Source: Vitrella brassicaformis
Lineage: Eukaryota; Sar; Vitrellaceae
Direction: 5' to 3'
Assembly: GCA_001179505.1 (NCBI GenBank)
Contig: CDMY01000452.1
Span: 1 to 64,000, forward strand
DNA: 64,000 bases
A program made the position numbers and the translations under genes. Of this stretch, positions 34,078-45,896 are shown piece by piece (the first letter of the stretch is position 1; the number at the start of each line of letters is the position of its first letter). Below the pieces are notes generated by a model that saw only the letters and a program-made list of their open reading frames with translations, ran no database searches and was not told the origin of the DNA.

Positions 34078-35211
34078 ATGAGCGGTCAGCCGCCAGCTCA
34101 CAGCGCATTTGCGTCCATATCGCCTCCTTACTTCATGGGCGTCGCCGAAGTCGCCACAAGGATCGAGAAGCTGCCGCTGCAACAAAAGTGCTTCCTGGCC
34201 TGGCTGGCCGTGGTCTTCTTGGTCTGTTTCTGCCTCCTTGTGGTGCAGCCGGAGCCGCAGACCCTCGTCGTGACCTCACCAGAGTCTTTGCGGCGGAAGA
34301 AGGCCCTTGAGGGAACGCCCTACTCGCCAGTGGAGTGCTGCCCATCCATCGCTGGGCTGGAGAACGTTTCCTCTGCACTGCAGCCGGAACAGATGGTGGA
34401 CTCGAACAAGTTCTACACGGTGACCATCTTCACTATCGGCGCTGACGTGGAGATGCTGCGGACAATGACGCGCCGAATCGGGGCCTGCGACAAGATCGAC
34501 CGCATCCTGATCCTCTGGAACACAGCTGCCACGCCCCCGGAGCCATCCTTCCTGGCTGCCGGCCAGTTCGCAGACCGCATCGTGGTGGTTCAGGAGCTGC
34601 GGGACTCGCTGCAGAACAGGTTCTTGCTCGTGCCGGCACACGCGAGGACAGAGGGGATTGTGTCCATCGACGACGACATGACCGGCATCTCGTGTGAGGA
34701 GCTGGATGGGCTGTTTGACAGGTGGAGAGACGCGCAGCAGTGTGCGGTTGTGGGGCCGACGGTGAGGACCATTGAGGGGAGGGGGAGGGCCGCCATGGGT
34801 GCTGGTGCCACCAACCCTTACCTGGTCAGTGTCGGCCCCCAGCCGTATCGGCTGCTCGAGTACGTGCAGAGGGACTCCCGGCCGCCTCACCTGATCCTCA
34901 CCAATGTGGCCATTTACAGCAGGTGCATGGCTGTCGTCTACAGCCACGTGCTGCCCCGATTTCTGATCGGCTATGTGGACACTCTGATGAACTGTGAGGA
35001 CATTCTCTTCAACTTCATGCTGCACTCGTTCACGAGTGGGGTGCGGGTCAAGGCCAGCAGCCACCCTGACAGGCTGCACGCGCCGCGTGAGCAGCGGCAC
35101 AACAGGCAGAGGCAGTCCATCAGCCTGAAGGACAAGTATGCACACCAGAAAAAAAGGGATGCGTGTGTGATGTACTTCACGCGGGTGCTCGGAGATATAA
35201 GGCAGGGCTAG
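34078..35211 (+). CDS. GT64 (exostosin-like) glycosyltransferase
   Basis: One intronless reading frame of 377 residues. It has type II topology: a short basic N-terminus and a single transmembrane helix at about residues 37-56, then a lumenal domain. The nucleotide-sugar-binding DxD is the DDD at about 198-200 in SIDDDMTG. Preceding VTIFTIGADVEMLRTM and following ELDGLFDRWRD match the C-terminal GT64 domain of EXT/EXTL proteins, as does TNVAIYSRCMA and the later NCEDILFNF. The enzyme would transfer GlcNAc-type sugars in the Golgi or ER; the exact substrate is unknown. Upstream in-frame sequence overlaps the opposite gene, so the ATG at 34078 was chosen. Confidence 0.88.
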   Translation: MSGQPPAHSAFASISPPYFMGVAEVATRIEKLPLQQKCFLAWLAVVFLVCFCLLVVQPEPQTLVVTSPESLRRKKALEGTPYSPVECCPSIAGLENVSSALQPEQMVDSNKFYTVTIFTIGADVEMLRTMTRRIGACDKIDRILILWNTAATPPEPSFLAAGQFADRIVVVQELRDSLQNRFLLVPAHARTEGIVSIDDDMTGISCEELDGLFDRWRDAQQCAVVGPTVRTIEGRGRAAMGAGATNPYLVSVGPQPYRLLEYVQRDSRPPHLILTNVAIYSRCMAVVYSHVLPRFLIGYVDTLMNCEDILFNFMLHSFTSGVRVKASSHPDRLHAPREQRHNRQRQSISLKDKYAHQKKRDACVMYFTRVLGDIRQG

Positions 35212-36033
35212 CGTATAGGCATTAGTGAGCTGACGGACGGATGTGTGTGTGCATGTGTGTCGCTGTCAGCCGCAGCAGCAGCAGCAGGAGCAGCCAATGC
35301 AGGATGAGATGATGAGACATGCACACCTACATGCAACATGCAACATGCAACCATGTCGTCTGTCCGTATGAACAGGAAGGGCCTCATCGGCCGACTGGAA
35401 TGTTTGAAAAAAGCGAAAAAGCCATACACATGCACACCACACACCAGCGATTTAGCGCGATGGACGCAACCTGTGGATGAACACACACCGACCGACACAT
35501 ACATATGCACACAGCCGACATATGCCCCCATCCATCTATCCATCCATCCACCTCTGCACCTGCATGAGCGTCATCCTGCCGTCCACGCAGTGGGCAACGG
35601 AGGGCAGGGAGGGGGGAACCACGGCACCCAGCCGCGCGGAGCAACATACGCTGTACACAAACCATGTAGGCTTAGCCAGGCGGGCAGGCAGGCAGGCAGG
35701 CAGACAGGCCAAAATCCATTGGGATGGAGCAGACACAGTGGTGAATGCGTCTGTCGGCATGAGTGCGATGGGTTCGTGTGCTCACATAGACACACAGACG
35801 TACGTACCACGCACAAACACTGGTTGACCTGCGCACGAAAAGAACTCTGAATTCCATGGACCATCAATTACAATTACCATTCAGGGCCGTTCAATAACAA
35901 ATAGCTTGTGTGACACAGGGGGAGGGAGGGAGGGAGGGAGCAAGGCCACGGAAAAACCACGTGCAATGCAGCACCTGTCTGTAGCAGCATCGACAGTGCC
36001 GCCCGTCCGTCATTCTCACACCTGCATTGCACC
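35212..36033. other. Intergenic between convergent genes
   Basis: No gene seen. It holds a triple ATGCAAC tandem near 35330-35352, a GGCA run near 35682-35706, CCAT runs and a GGGA run near 35921-35940. Confidence 0.55.
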
Positions 36034-37608
36034 TCAGCCGTTTCCGCTGGTCCCATCCTTTGGCCCCGCAGGCTCGTCCGCCTGCTCGCCATCGTGGTCT
36101 TCGACAAAGGCCACGGTGTCATTGTTGCTGCCGCCCTTGTCGAATGGCATCAGCTGAAACGGCATCTCGGGGTCGATGATCGGCGGCGGCTCTTGCTTGG
36201 TGGTGGACAGGAATTTGGGCTCGGTCTGACTCCGACGCTGACAAGACTGGTCCTGCACACACAAAGACAGACACACACAGCAGTGATGGGAGACGGAGAG
36301 GGAGAGGGAGAAGGGAGAGAAACGTGTGTGTCTGTCTGGCTCTAACCTCCGGCTCGTCGACTTCCAGCGGGGGGAAGTCTGGATGGTCTTCGTAGTTGAG
36401 CCCCCATCCCTCGGGCAGCGAGGTGCCGCCCACCCTGGGGAGCACCTTGCTGCTGTATGGCTGGTCATCGCCATACGTGTCGTTGTACTGCACCGTCAGA
36501 CACGGGTCAAGCGACCACTGGAAAGACAGCTTGTTGCTTGTGGCCGTGAATTCATGGTCGCCGAAGAGCACGTCGGCCACACCGGCCCCCTCGGTGCCCG
36601 GCAGCCAGGCGGCGATGAAGGCGTCGCTCCAGTTGATCTCTTGATTCATGTAGACAGGCCGGCCGGAGCAGAGGATGGTGACGATGGTGATGTTGGGGTA
36701 GGTCTCCCTGACCTCTTGCAGGAAACGACGGTCGGACAGGCCGACGGGGGTGTTGCCGTGATCCCGAGACACTGGCCACTGTCGGTCGCCGAAATACTCT
36801 GGCACCCAATGACATGCACACAGACAGACAGGGAGGCAGGGAGGGAGGATGAGCCATCGGCCCACCTGTGCGTGCCCGTGTGTGGCGTGATGTATGTGGT
36901 GTTCTTGCCTGCGTATGGGTCTTCTGCCATGCAGACGATGACGGCGTCGTAGCTCTTGAGGTCAGGAATCGGTCCGCTGGTGTAGAGCGTCACACTCTCC
37001 GCCCCCACCACTTGCTTGATGCCATCGAGGATGGACTGGCCTTTGCCGAACAGGGAGTTCGGAAAAGAGGGGCTGCCTTGCCTGCGGTGTGACACACACA
37101 CACACATACACACGTGGGATCAGCCCGCCGTGAGTAAGCTTCTCGCGTGGCCGCCTTTCTGATTGTCCGCATCGCATCATCTCTCTCACCGACCAGTCTT
37201 TGGTCCATCCTCCGTTCTGCAGGCCGATGCTGTCGGCACACCGCCCAGCCACCAGATACTTGCCCTTCTTGGACAGGGGGATGGGCTGGCTGGCCGCCCT
37301 TCTCTCCCCGTTCTTGAGCATAACCAGTGACTTCCGCACCGCCTCACGCGCCGTGGCGCGGTGCTCCGCCGTCTCAAATACCGATTCGACACCCGCATGT
37401 GGCCGAGAGAGTGGTGCTTTGCGCTCGGGGTAGCCCGCTGCCACAAGGGCCGGTGTGGTGAAGGCGCCGTAGAGGCCCTTGACGGTGAGGATCCTCGTGA
37501 CGGCGTCGTTGATCCTCGCCATTGGGATGGCCCCACTGTTGGCCGATTGGATGGTGTTCTCGAGGAGGGTCTTCCACTGGTCACTGGAGGTCATCACAAT
37601 GTCAAGAC

Positions 37609-37639
<31 letters not shown>

Positions 37640-39954
37640 GCCAGCCGCATGCAGAGAGACTGTGGTGGTGTTCTATGGTGACTTCTCCTTCACCAGCCGA
37701 CCCACCTGCAATGAACGTCTGGTCGCATTTGGTGGCGGAGCAGCCCTCCACCTGTGCGTGGCCATTCCAGTCGCCCACCACCAGCCCGGCGAAGCCGAGG
37801 TTCTCCTTGAGCACTTCGGTGAGCATGAACTCGTTGCCGTGTGTCTTGATGCCGTTCCACGAGCTGAAGGAGGCCATGACCGTCTGCACGCCGGCCTCGA
37901 TCGACTTGAAGTATGCCGACAGGTGGGTGTCTTTCAGTTCCTGCAGCGTGGCCTTGGTGTCGCCCTGGTCCACCCCGCCCTCCGTCCCCCCGTCGCCTCC
38001 CCAGTGCTTGGCGCACGCCAGCACCCTCTCCGGACCCAGAAAGGGAAACGCACCGTCTGCCACGCCCTGCAGGCCTGAGTGGTGCAGGCAGCCGACAAAC
38101 ACTCACAGCTGGCTCAGTCTATCTGTGTGGGTGCACGGAAACGGATCCATTGCTGTACCTTTGATCAAGTGCGAGGCCAGATTTTGGACGATGACTGGGT
38201 CCTGCAGACACACAGAGAGAGAGGCGCACGAGCATCAATGCCCATAATGCGTCCACTGAGGCTATGTTTCTTGGTCTGTCTCCCTCCCTCCCTCACCTGG
38301 CTGTATGACTCGTATGTCCGCCCCCACCGCGTGTTTTGCGCGACAGCGTGTGTGGGCGCGAAGGCCCAGTCACACCCAGTGGCCTGCATCTCCTTGGCCG
38401 TGATGCGGCCGATCTTCTGCATGAGTGCGGGATCGTTGGCGCAGCCCAGCCCTATGTTGTGCGGGAACAGCGTGGCCTGCGGGAGGTTGCTGTGCCCGTG
38501 GATGGCGTCGATGCCGAATAGGGGGTGGATAATCGCGTCGTCCACTTTTGTGGCGGCGTTCCAGTAGGCCTGCAGAGTGGTCGCCCACTCCTTGGCGGTG
38601 TTGTCGCCCATGTCTTCGTTGCCGCCCTGCAGGTGGGATCCGATGTTGTTGGCGGCCATCTCTGCGGCAGTGATGGTGGTCTGCAGCGGCATGAGCATCT
38701 GGCCGCACTTATGCGCGACCGTCATCTTGTCCACGATCCGCGCCACCTCGCTCACAATGATCTTTGGAAGGGCCGGAGACTTGACGTCCGAAGGCCAAGT
38801 CACACCGGCTGCGCAGCATACAGACAGCATCGAGAGTGAGGTGACGCACTGCGCCGCTCACTCACGTTCTCGGTTGACATATTTGCATCTCCCGCCCTCA
38901 GTTTGGGTGAACCCGTCTCGACACTTCTCGCAGGTCTCGTTGTCCTTAGCGCACTTGTCGCAGCCGGCCACCTGGCAGCCGTCATCTGTGGGGTCTTCCA
39001 CCTTCTTGCAGTCGAGCCGGGCGCTCTTGACGCCCTGCTTGAAGCCCATTCTTTCGACGGCCTCCTCGTCCTTGAGCTCACAGCGCCCATTGGTGTAGAA
39101 CGAGAAGGCCTCGCAGTCGGGTGTGGTGGCACACTCGTGGTGGCACTCAGCAAGAGAGGATGTCAACCTGGTGGAAGAAGGAGTAGGAGGGTCTTGCCAG
39201 GTTCGGCTGCGTCAGAGTGCATTGCGTACGATGCCTGTGCGACGTCGTTCTGCTGCCCGTCGCCGAAGGCCACATCGTCCAACACGTTGCACCTCTGCAT
39301 AGCTAAACAAAACGAAACGAAGCACACACAGGCGGGATGGATGTCCTTGACCCTTGATACCTGGAATGTCCTTTGCTTACGTTTGCACTGGTTGTCGCTG
39401 GGTGACACGAAGAACCCCACCTCGCAAAGCTGACACTCTTCCTCCCCGTCCGCCGCCTTGCCGCAGCTCCTGCACTGGGTCCTCGCCGTCGAGCACTGCT
39501 TCTCCTCCAGCCCCCCCAACACTCCACCACCGTCACCGACCAGGCCTTCAGTGCTGGCGGCCGAAGCCAGGCCCGTCGCCACACAGTCGCGCAGCCCTGA
39601 CACGACTGTCAGTGAGCCGTCGCTGCTGTTTGTGAAGAGGGTAGGGGTCTCTGCTTTGCCCTTGAGGTAGCAGCCGACGTCGTGTTCCGTCTTCATGAAG
39701 GTGAAGGCCTGGCAGACGGGCCGGGAGAGGCACTTGTCGCGGCAGAGGGGGAGCTTCGACGCCTTGGGGTCGTTGATGAAGACTTCGATGTCGTATGAGG
39801 CGATGGCGCCGCTGGCGAGGCACCCGTCTGACTTTTTAAAAGGCGCCCTGGGGCTGTCGACTCCGAGGGGGATGGCTGACTCGAAGCGGACGTGCTCTTC
39901 GGCCGAAGTCAGCCCTGCGGCAACCGTCAATACGATTAAGGTCAGGTGGAACAT
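36034..39954 (-). CDS. GH3 beta-glucosidase with N-terminal PAN-like modules
   Basis: Multi-exon secreted protein. The start MFHLTLIVLTV gives a signal peptide; an in-frame Met lies eight codons upstream (39978). The N-terminus holds two PAN/apple-like Cys modules: CRDKCLSRPVCQAFTF with GCYLKG (about 39715-39670 region) and CHHECATTPDCEAFSF with GRCEL (about 39150-39070), each followed by a small CxxC-rich EGF-like stretch. The GH3 catalytic domain follows: QTTITAAEMAANNIGS, HPLFGIDAIHGHSN, AKHWGGDGGT (catalytic-domain KHW) and the nucleophile Asp in LVVGDWNGH. The second GH3 domain (KSLVMLKNGE, LVAGRCADSIG, SDAFIAAWLPGTEG, DVLFGDH) is complete. A Pro/Asp-rich tail ends SGNG. A secreted or vacuolar exo-beta-glucosidase is likely. 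Confidence 0.9.
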
Positions 39955-40263
39955 TGACCGCGTCTCTCCAACGGCCAATCACACGTATTAAAAAATAAAA
40001 GCCCGCACACAAGAGATGGACACATGGCTCATCCGCTCTACGACGGCTGTCTACGGCGTGTCGTCGCCTGATGGAATGTGCTCCCGACTTCTCATGCGCA
40101 TTTTAGTCATTGCCGTTTGTGGCGAGTATTATTCTCAACGGCCGCAGACCCCTCTTCTCTTCGCTGTCCGTCGGTGAAGCGGTCCCTGGCAGTGTTTTGT
40201 TCTCTCTTGTCGGCTTCAGTCTCCCTCGCCCCTCCCACTCAGCTGACCAAGGAGGCCTCAGTG

Positions 40264-41266
40264 ATGCGGTCGTTTGTGCTGTCCCCCGCCGTCATGTGGC
40301 TCGTCGTCTCACTGGCAGGTGGGCACCGCCCGCACACACACCACTCTGACATTTCTCTGTCTGTCTGTCTGGCTGTCTGGTGTGCTCTCTGGCCGTCTGT
40401 GTGTGTGGTCAGCCTTTCCCTCGTGGCTGGTGCCGCTGTGTGCCGCGAGCGGTGCCGGCCTCCTCCGCCCCAACACAGCGCCCACCTTGATCAGCGCCAA
40501 TGACACCACGGCCGGGGCCGAGAAGAGGCGATTGCACCCGCCAGACGTCGAGTACGCTCTCACGCACACGGCCGGCCGTGACCTCTTGACACACGTGGCT
40601 GCATGACACTGTCCTGTTTGTTTGCCTGCAGATGTGTGTTCCAAGGATCAGTTTATTCCGGAAACGGGGGACTGTGGAGGCAATCCCATACCGACCATCG
40701 TCATCAACCGGGGCCAGGTGCGCACCTGACGACACTGAGCCCATCGAGGCGATGCATCATTGGACACACACGGGGGGCGTGTGGTGTGCACTCGTGTGTC
40801 GTGTCAGATTCGAATCGGGGTCATTGAGGAGCTGCCCGAGGGTCCTTTCAATGCTGACGGTGTAGTCGCAGTGGCCTCCATTGGCGGTGATCCCGTGGAT
40901 CAGACGGGTGACGATGTGATGAGCGTCTCAGTGGTAAGCACAGCGCACATTCTGTGTCTATGGCCGTGTGGATGACCCGACTCAATGCAGGAGGTTGGCG
41001 ATCAAGATTGGTTATTACCGTCGTCGATGGGATTACGACTATCGAAGTCGAGAGTTTTGATGAGACGTACCATGTCAACATCGTGGTCACGTTCCACGAG
41101 GGCGCGAGCCGCCCTAACGGCTTCTGAATACGTATTTCGGGCTGTTGAATGCTTGGAAGATGAGGACTGCTGTGATGAGGGAGACCCGGAAGAGTGCTTA
41201 GAAGAGTGTAACGAGAACTTCAGGTGTGAATCTTTTGCGGAGCCCGGAAAAAGGCGACGGGTGTGA
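40264..41266 (+). pseudogene. Cys-rich secreted family, copy 3 (frame-damaged)
   Basis: Exons 40264-40318, 40413-40551, 40632-40717, 40808-40933 and 40991-41266. The start ATG (MRSFVLS) and leader are intact. Exon 3 lacks two bases in its GT run relative to copies 1 and 2, so with the conserved donor of exon 2 the CSKDQFIPETGDC block is out of frame. Exon 5 is open from end to end, but its middle (ITTIEV...VNIVVTF in the other copies) is read in another frame because of two compensating indels; the tail then returns to VECLEDEDC. A donor at about 40575 could rescue exon 3. Most likely a damaged copy. Confidence 0.5.
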
Positions 41267-41311
41267 CAACAACTTCAGGTGTGAACTGTGTCCGCCTTAG
41301 ACTGTGAGCGT

Positions 41312-41611
41312 NNNNNNNNNNNNNNNNNNNNNNNNNNNNNNNNNNNNNNNNNNNNNNNNNNNNNNNNNNNNNNNNNNNNNNNNNNNNNNNNNNNNNNNNN
41401 NNNNNNNNNNNNNNNNNNNNNNNNNNNNNNNNNNNNNNNNNNNNNNNNNNNNNNNNNNNNNNNNNNNNNNNNNNNNNNNNNNNNNNNNNNNNNNNNNNNN
41501 NNNNNNNNNNNNNNNNNNNNNNNNNNNNNNNNNNNNNNNNNNNNNNNNNNNNNNNNNNNNNNNNNNNNNNNNNNNNNNNNNNNNNNNNNNNNNNNNNNNN
41601 NNNNNNNNNNN
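41312..41611. other. Assembly gap of 300 Ns
   Basis: Exactly 300 undetermined bases inside repeat copy 3, probably a fixed-size placeholder at a collapsed repeat. Any reading frame that crosses it is meaningless. Confidence 0.99.
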
Positions 41612-42477
41612 TGGCTCTCTCTCTGTCTCGCGAATGTGCGAGCGGCCCAGGCGGTGTGTGCGATGCTCTCGTGGGGCCGTTGATGCGATCCGCCTGACTG
41701 GCCGATTGGTGTGTGTGAGAGGGGGCAAAGGCGGACAGCCGGCCGCCTGTGGGAACGGCTGAGCGGTCGTCATGTCTGTCTGTCTGTCTGTCGCATTGGG
41801 TGTGGGGGACACTCGTGAGTGATTGTGGGTGGGCGGTGGGCTGACTGACTGGGGAGGGGGGGCGATGCAGCCATGTCCGCCTGCAGTGGTCTGGTCGGTT
41901 GTGTGTTGGGGGCATCTGCACACACACACCCGCTCCCGCACACACCAGACGGCCGTGCAAATGCACCCACACACTCAAAAACAAGTGTACAGTCCATCTA
42001 GCGAGAAAAGGAGGGCTGGTTTTCCTTGTCGTGCGGGAATGTCTGCTTATCTCTGTCTGTGTATTGGGTGGGTGTATGGTCATTGTACGTGTTGGCAAAG
42101 CAGGTGTGTGGGAAGTGGTCAGCTCGTGACGTAAGACCGATTCCTTCAAGACGTTGACCCGCGCACGGCATTTCCGAACCTACAGCGGGTCAACACGAGA
42201 GCAGCCGGTCAACACACACACAGACTTAGTCGTTCGTTGATCTGAACCAGTTGATCTCAGTAGTGCATCCAGATCATCCGAGAAAGACATCCGTCATCCA
42301 ATCAGGCTCCCCTCTTCTCGCTACCCGCTTACTGCCGTTTGTGGCGCGGGAAGAAAATCCTTTGCATTTGGTGTTTCACCTGTGGCTCGTCGTCTCCTTG
42401 CGCTTGTGTCCAGTCAGTCATACGTATAGATATATACATCGACTTAAATATACGCTGTCTGCCTGTCGATCACATTT

Positions 42478-42840
42478 TTAGTTCTCTTTTTTAATTCTCT
42501 TCGAAGTCAAGCGCCATTCTAAGTGCCCCACAAGCGTGTGGTAGACGACCTTTCTGACCCGCGCCTTGTCGAACTTGACACGCAGACCTGGTTGGTGGAA
42601 GAGAAAACAACACGTGCTTCTGTCCAGACTTTTCTGTCTGTGTGCCCGCGTGTCGAACACTCGTCCATCAGCTGCTTGTCTGACAGACAGACAGACAGAC
42701 GAACAGGCATCCTGCCTGTCTCTTTGCCGTGTATGTTTGTGTGTTGGTGATGCGCACGTACAGCCTTTGAGACACTCAGGCCTGTCTTCCTGCAGCCCTT
42801 GGAGGACCTTCTTGGCCTGCTGCAGTTCGGGGTCATCCAA

Positions 42841-42873
<33 letters not shown>

Positions 42874-43183
42874 CCGCCACTCACGTCAGTCACGTTGATG
42901 AAAGATACTGACTGCAGTTGCTCCAGCTTAGCCTCGAGGTCGCGCTCTGCCCAATCAATCCCGTCTAGAGCTTTCTCCGTCGCGTTCACCATGCACTGAA
43001 GCGCGTATGTCATGGGCTCAACCGTCACCTCCTTCTCTCCCTGGTTGATTGATTGGTGACAAACGAGGATTGGCTTTCAAGCCAGCGAACCTATCGCGTG
43101 CAGCGCTCGCAAGCCTACGGTAGTCGATGGTGATTTGAGCCATTCCAGACTCTCATGAAAAGCTAAGTTCTGTGACACACACG

Positions 43184-43220
<37 letters not shown>

Positions 43221-43685
43221 CAGAGTCCGTGATAGGCGCTCGCTCACCAGGATCCATTCGGCCCTGGCACTCACAACCGTCTAACCACACACACATATGC
43301 ACACAGGTGGGTAAGGTGGGGTGTGATGTGCCTGCCTGCCTTGCCTGCTTACACTTGCGTGAAGGGCACTTTCAGCCTTCGTCTTGTGCACGCGTCGCAT
43401 CCTGATCAGCAAGCGATCCACATGGAGGTGTGGACGGGCCCGAGCTGTGGTGAACCGCGGTGGCGTGACGAATGGTGTGCTCGTGCCGGTGGCTTCAGAC
43501 AGTGCTGCTGCAGTTGGCAAAGGGAGTGTCATGACGACCTGATGCGCAGGCAGATCCAGGACGATAGCCAGCACCGCAATGGCCCAAAGCCACTGCAGCC
43601 AGTTCACCACACACACACGCAAGACAGTCGCGACGTGATACCCTAAGGGTGAGCATGCATCTGTGTGTCCATACCTGTTGCCCAT
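42478..43685 (-). CDS. Unidentified membrane-anchored or secreted protein
   Basis: The start MGNRYGHTDAC (43685) leads into a hydrophobic segment (NWLQWLWAIAVLAIVLDL), a signal anchor or signal peptide. The first exon ends near 43349 at ESALHAS. Following exons: a short one with SARAEWIL (about 43245), NLAFHESLEWLKSP (about 43170), a longer one with EPMTYALQCMVNATEKAL and DLEAKLEQL (about 43042-42890), LDDPELQQAKKVLQGL (about 42840-42765) and the last with FDKARVRKVVYHTL, ending SKRIKKEN at 42478. The phase of the LDDPEL junction is unsettled. No family was recognised; the helical, charged C-terminal part suggests a small all-alpha domain. Confidence 0.55.
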
Positions 43686-43702
43686 GGTGTGATCTATCCA
43701 TC

Positions 43703-45896
43703 ATGGGCGTGACACACACAGCCCTCCGCGTGTCACGGAAGAAACCACGCGCCTCTTGCCGCACCCTGCAGGACACACACCGAAAGAAAGACGACGGGAC
43801 TCATAGATTTCCGTTGAAAGCAAGTCATCCAGTCCGTCTTGCCTACCTGAGCTGCGCTGGTGAGCTTCGCGACGATGAAAAAGGGAGAACGATCGACTAC
43901 AAGCCGAGCTCGCATTTCTTGGCGCCAGATTTCGAGAGGTAAGTTCTCTGAGGTCCGTGTGGACAGATGCGCACGTGTAACACTTGGACAACACAACACT
44001 CGTTCGCTGTGTTTGTCTTCAGCCTTCGTGGTGTTTGTACCCGCCTCGAGATTCAGGACGAAGTGGTCAGGAAGGTGACTGTTTGTCGAGCCCTTGAAAG
44101 CTGAGAAGGTAGCCCATGTGATGGATAGATGGGCTCATGTGAAAACAGTGTGACACACCATTTGTGTGTGTGATGGTTGGTTTATGCCTCCCTCCCTCCC
44201 TCCCTCCAGCAGGAACTTGAGCAGGAATTCGAAGGAAGGATGCATCGGTTCGCAGCCCTCTCACTGCGGCACACAGCCATGGCGGCAAAGGTACACACAC
44301 ATCGGCCTGGATGGATGGATGGATCAATGAGTCACGCCTTACTCGGGATCTGTTATCTGCAGGTGTCGCCGGCGCGTTTCGTGTGCGTGGCCAAGGCGGG
44401 GCTGCAGGCCACAGGGAGCTCCTACACCGGTACACACAGCACCAAACACAGCAAAGGAGCACAGCAAGGCCAAGTAGGCAGTCGTATATATGTGTGTGTA
44501 AGTAGGTGTCAGTGTGTCGTGTCGGATGTTTGCGACTGCCGGGGCGCGGATGAAGGCGGAGGACTGGTGCGGCAAGGTGGGCAGCTGACACACAGCACAT
44601 GAGGGAATGGCACCTTCGCATACACATGATAACACACGTGTGCGTGTCTAGATCTTCGATGCGATTGACTTCAATAAGGTACACACGGATGGCATGCATT
44701 AAGGTTGGTTATCATTCGCACGTCGACACGTCTGCCTTTCATTTGCCCGTCCATCCTCATTGATTCACCCGTCCTTCCTAAGAACGGATACCTGGACAAG
44801 GACGAGGTGAGTGAGCCATTTCAGCTTGACGCATGTGCGTGCCCCACTACACTCGCCGTGTGTGTGTGTGTGTTGCGTGTCTGTCTGTCATCAATCGCCA
44901 GGTCAAGAAGATAGTGCTGTGTTTCGGGGAGAACCACGAGCAGGCCGAACTGAGATGGGCCAAGTGAGTAGGGCGAGCAAGCAACGACGCCTAACACACA
45001 CACACACACACACGCACCCACCCACCACATGCAGGCTGCTGGAGCATGTCGACACCAACAAGGACAGCAAGATATCCCGGTGAGTACGGACACATATTAG
45101 CATATGCGTGGCGCCCGATCACTGTCTGTCTGTCTCTTTCCTGACGGGGGTGTGTGTAGTTCCGAGTACGTGTCGTACTGGAAGAACCAAACAAGTGACA
45201 AAGTCGAAAAGGACGGTACACAAGCACGCAGGCAATCACGTGGACAGACTGGCTGGCACCTACATGTCCGTGTGTGCGTGTGTGGGTGCAGGTGGCTACA
45301 GCAAGGACTACGAGGAGTATCTCGCCAACTATATCGGTACGCACAAGCATACCCACTGCCTGCCTCCATTGGACCCTGCATGTCTTGTGTTGTGTTGGGC
45401 TCTTGTTGGGCTCTGCGTGTGTGTGTGTGTGGTTTGGCGCAGACCTGCTCAAAATCAAGGTGAGTCCGAGCTGACACGCTTCCCTCATCACGACACCGTG
45501 ACGCCGTCAACTTGTCTGTATTAGCTGCGTATGAACACACACACATATACCATTTTTACCAATGGTTGGTTGGTTGGCTGCTTGCATGTGGCTGGTTGGT
45601 TGGTTGGCTGGATAGAGCCAGCAGCACGAGCAGGAACTGGCAGACGAGAGAAGACAAGATACCGACACTGACACGGCAGCTGTACGCAAGCTACATCACA
45701 CCACACCACACACACACAGCGGACAGACAGACAGACAGACAGACAGACATCCCTGTGCGTGTAATGTACTAATGATAGCCTATTTGCATGAGCGTGCTTC
45801 GATACTTACACCGCCACCCTGCAATCACGTGCTCTCTTGTCCCGTGTCTGTGTGTCTGTGTGTGTGCAGGCCAAGAGCGTTATCGGCGGCAAGTGA
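43703..45896 (+). CDS. EF-hand calcium-binding protein (14 exons)
   Basis: Exons end-to-end in consistent phases: 43703-43938, 44023-44074, 44210-44290, 44363-44429, 44506-44576, 44652-44678, 44783-44806, 44902-44963, 45035-45079, 45160-45215, 45292-45336, 45443-45459, 45616-45681 and 45870-45896; 291 residues. Two canonical EF-hand loops are visible: DFNKNGYLDKDE and DTNKDSKISRSE, with Asp at 1, Asx at 3 and 5 and Glu at 12. The first loop is split between a 27-base and a 24-base exon. A helix-rich N-terminal region (LEIQDEVVRK, QELEQEFEGRMH) and a Gln/Asp-rich tail flank the pair. The start is uncertain; the ATG at 43703 is the nearest downstream of the divergent gene. A soluble calcium sensor is likely. 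Confidence 0.8.

Larger units (their letters stand above)
40110..42240 (+). repeat. Repeat unit, copy 3 (contains N gap)
   Basis: Plus-strand copy of the repeat unit. The coding part (40264-41266) is followed by the same actgtgagcgt sequence that ends copy 2. The downstream flank resumes at 41612 at the point matching copy 2 position about 19736. About 700 bases of copy 2 correspond to the 300 Ns here. The end near 42120-42225 matches 100-230 of the window in the same orientation. Confidence 0.7.

Noticed and set aside
41220-42149. Reading frames crossing the N gap
   Set aside because: They run through 300 undetermined bases and have no coding support outside it.
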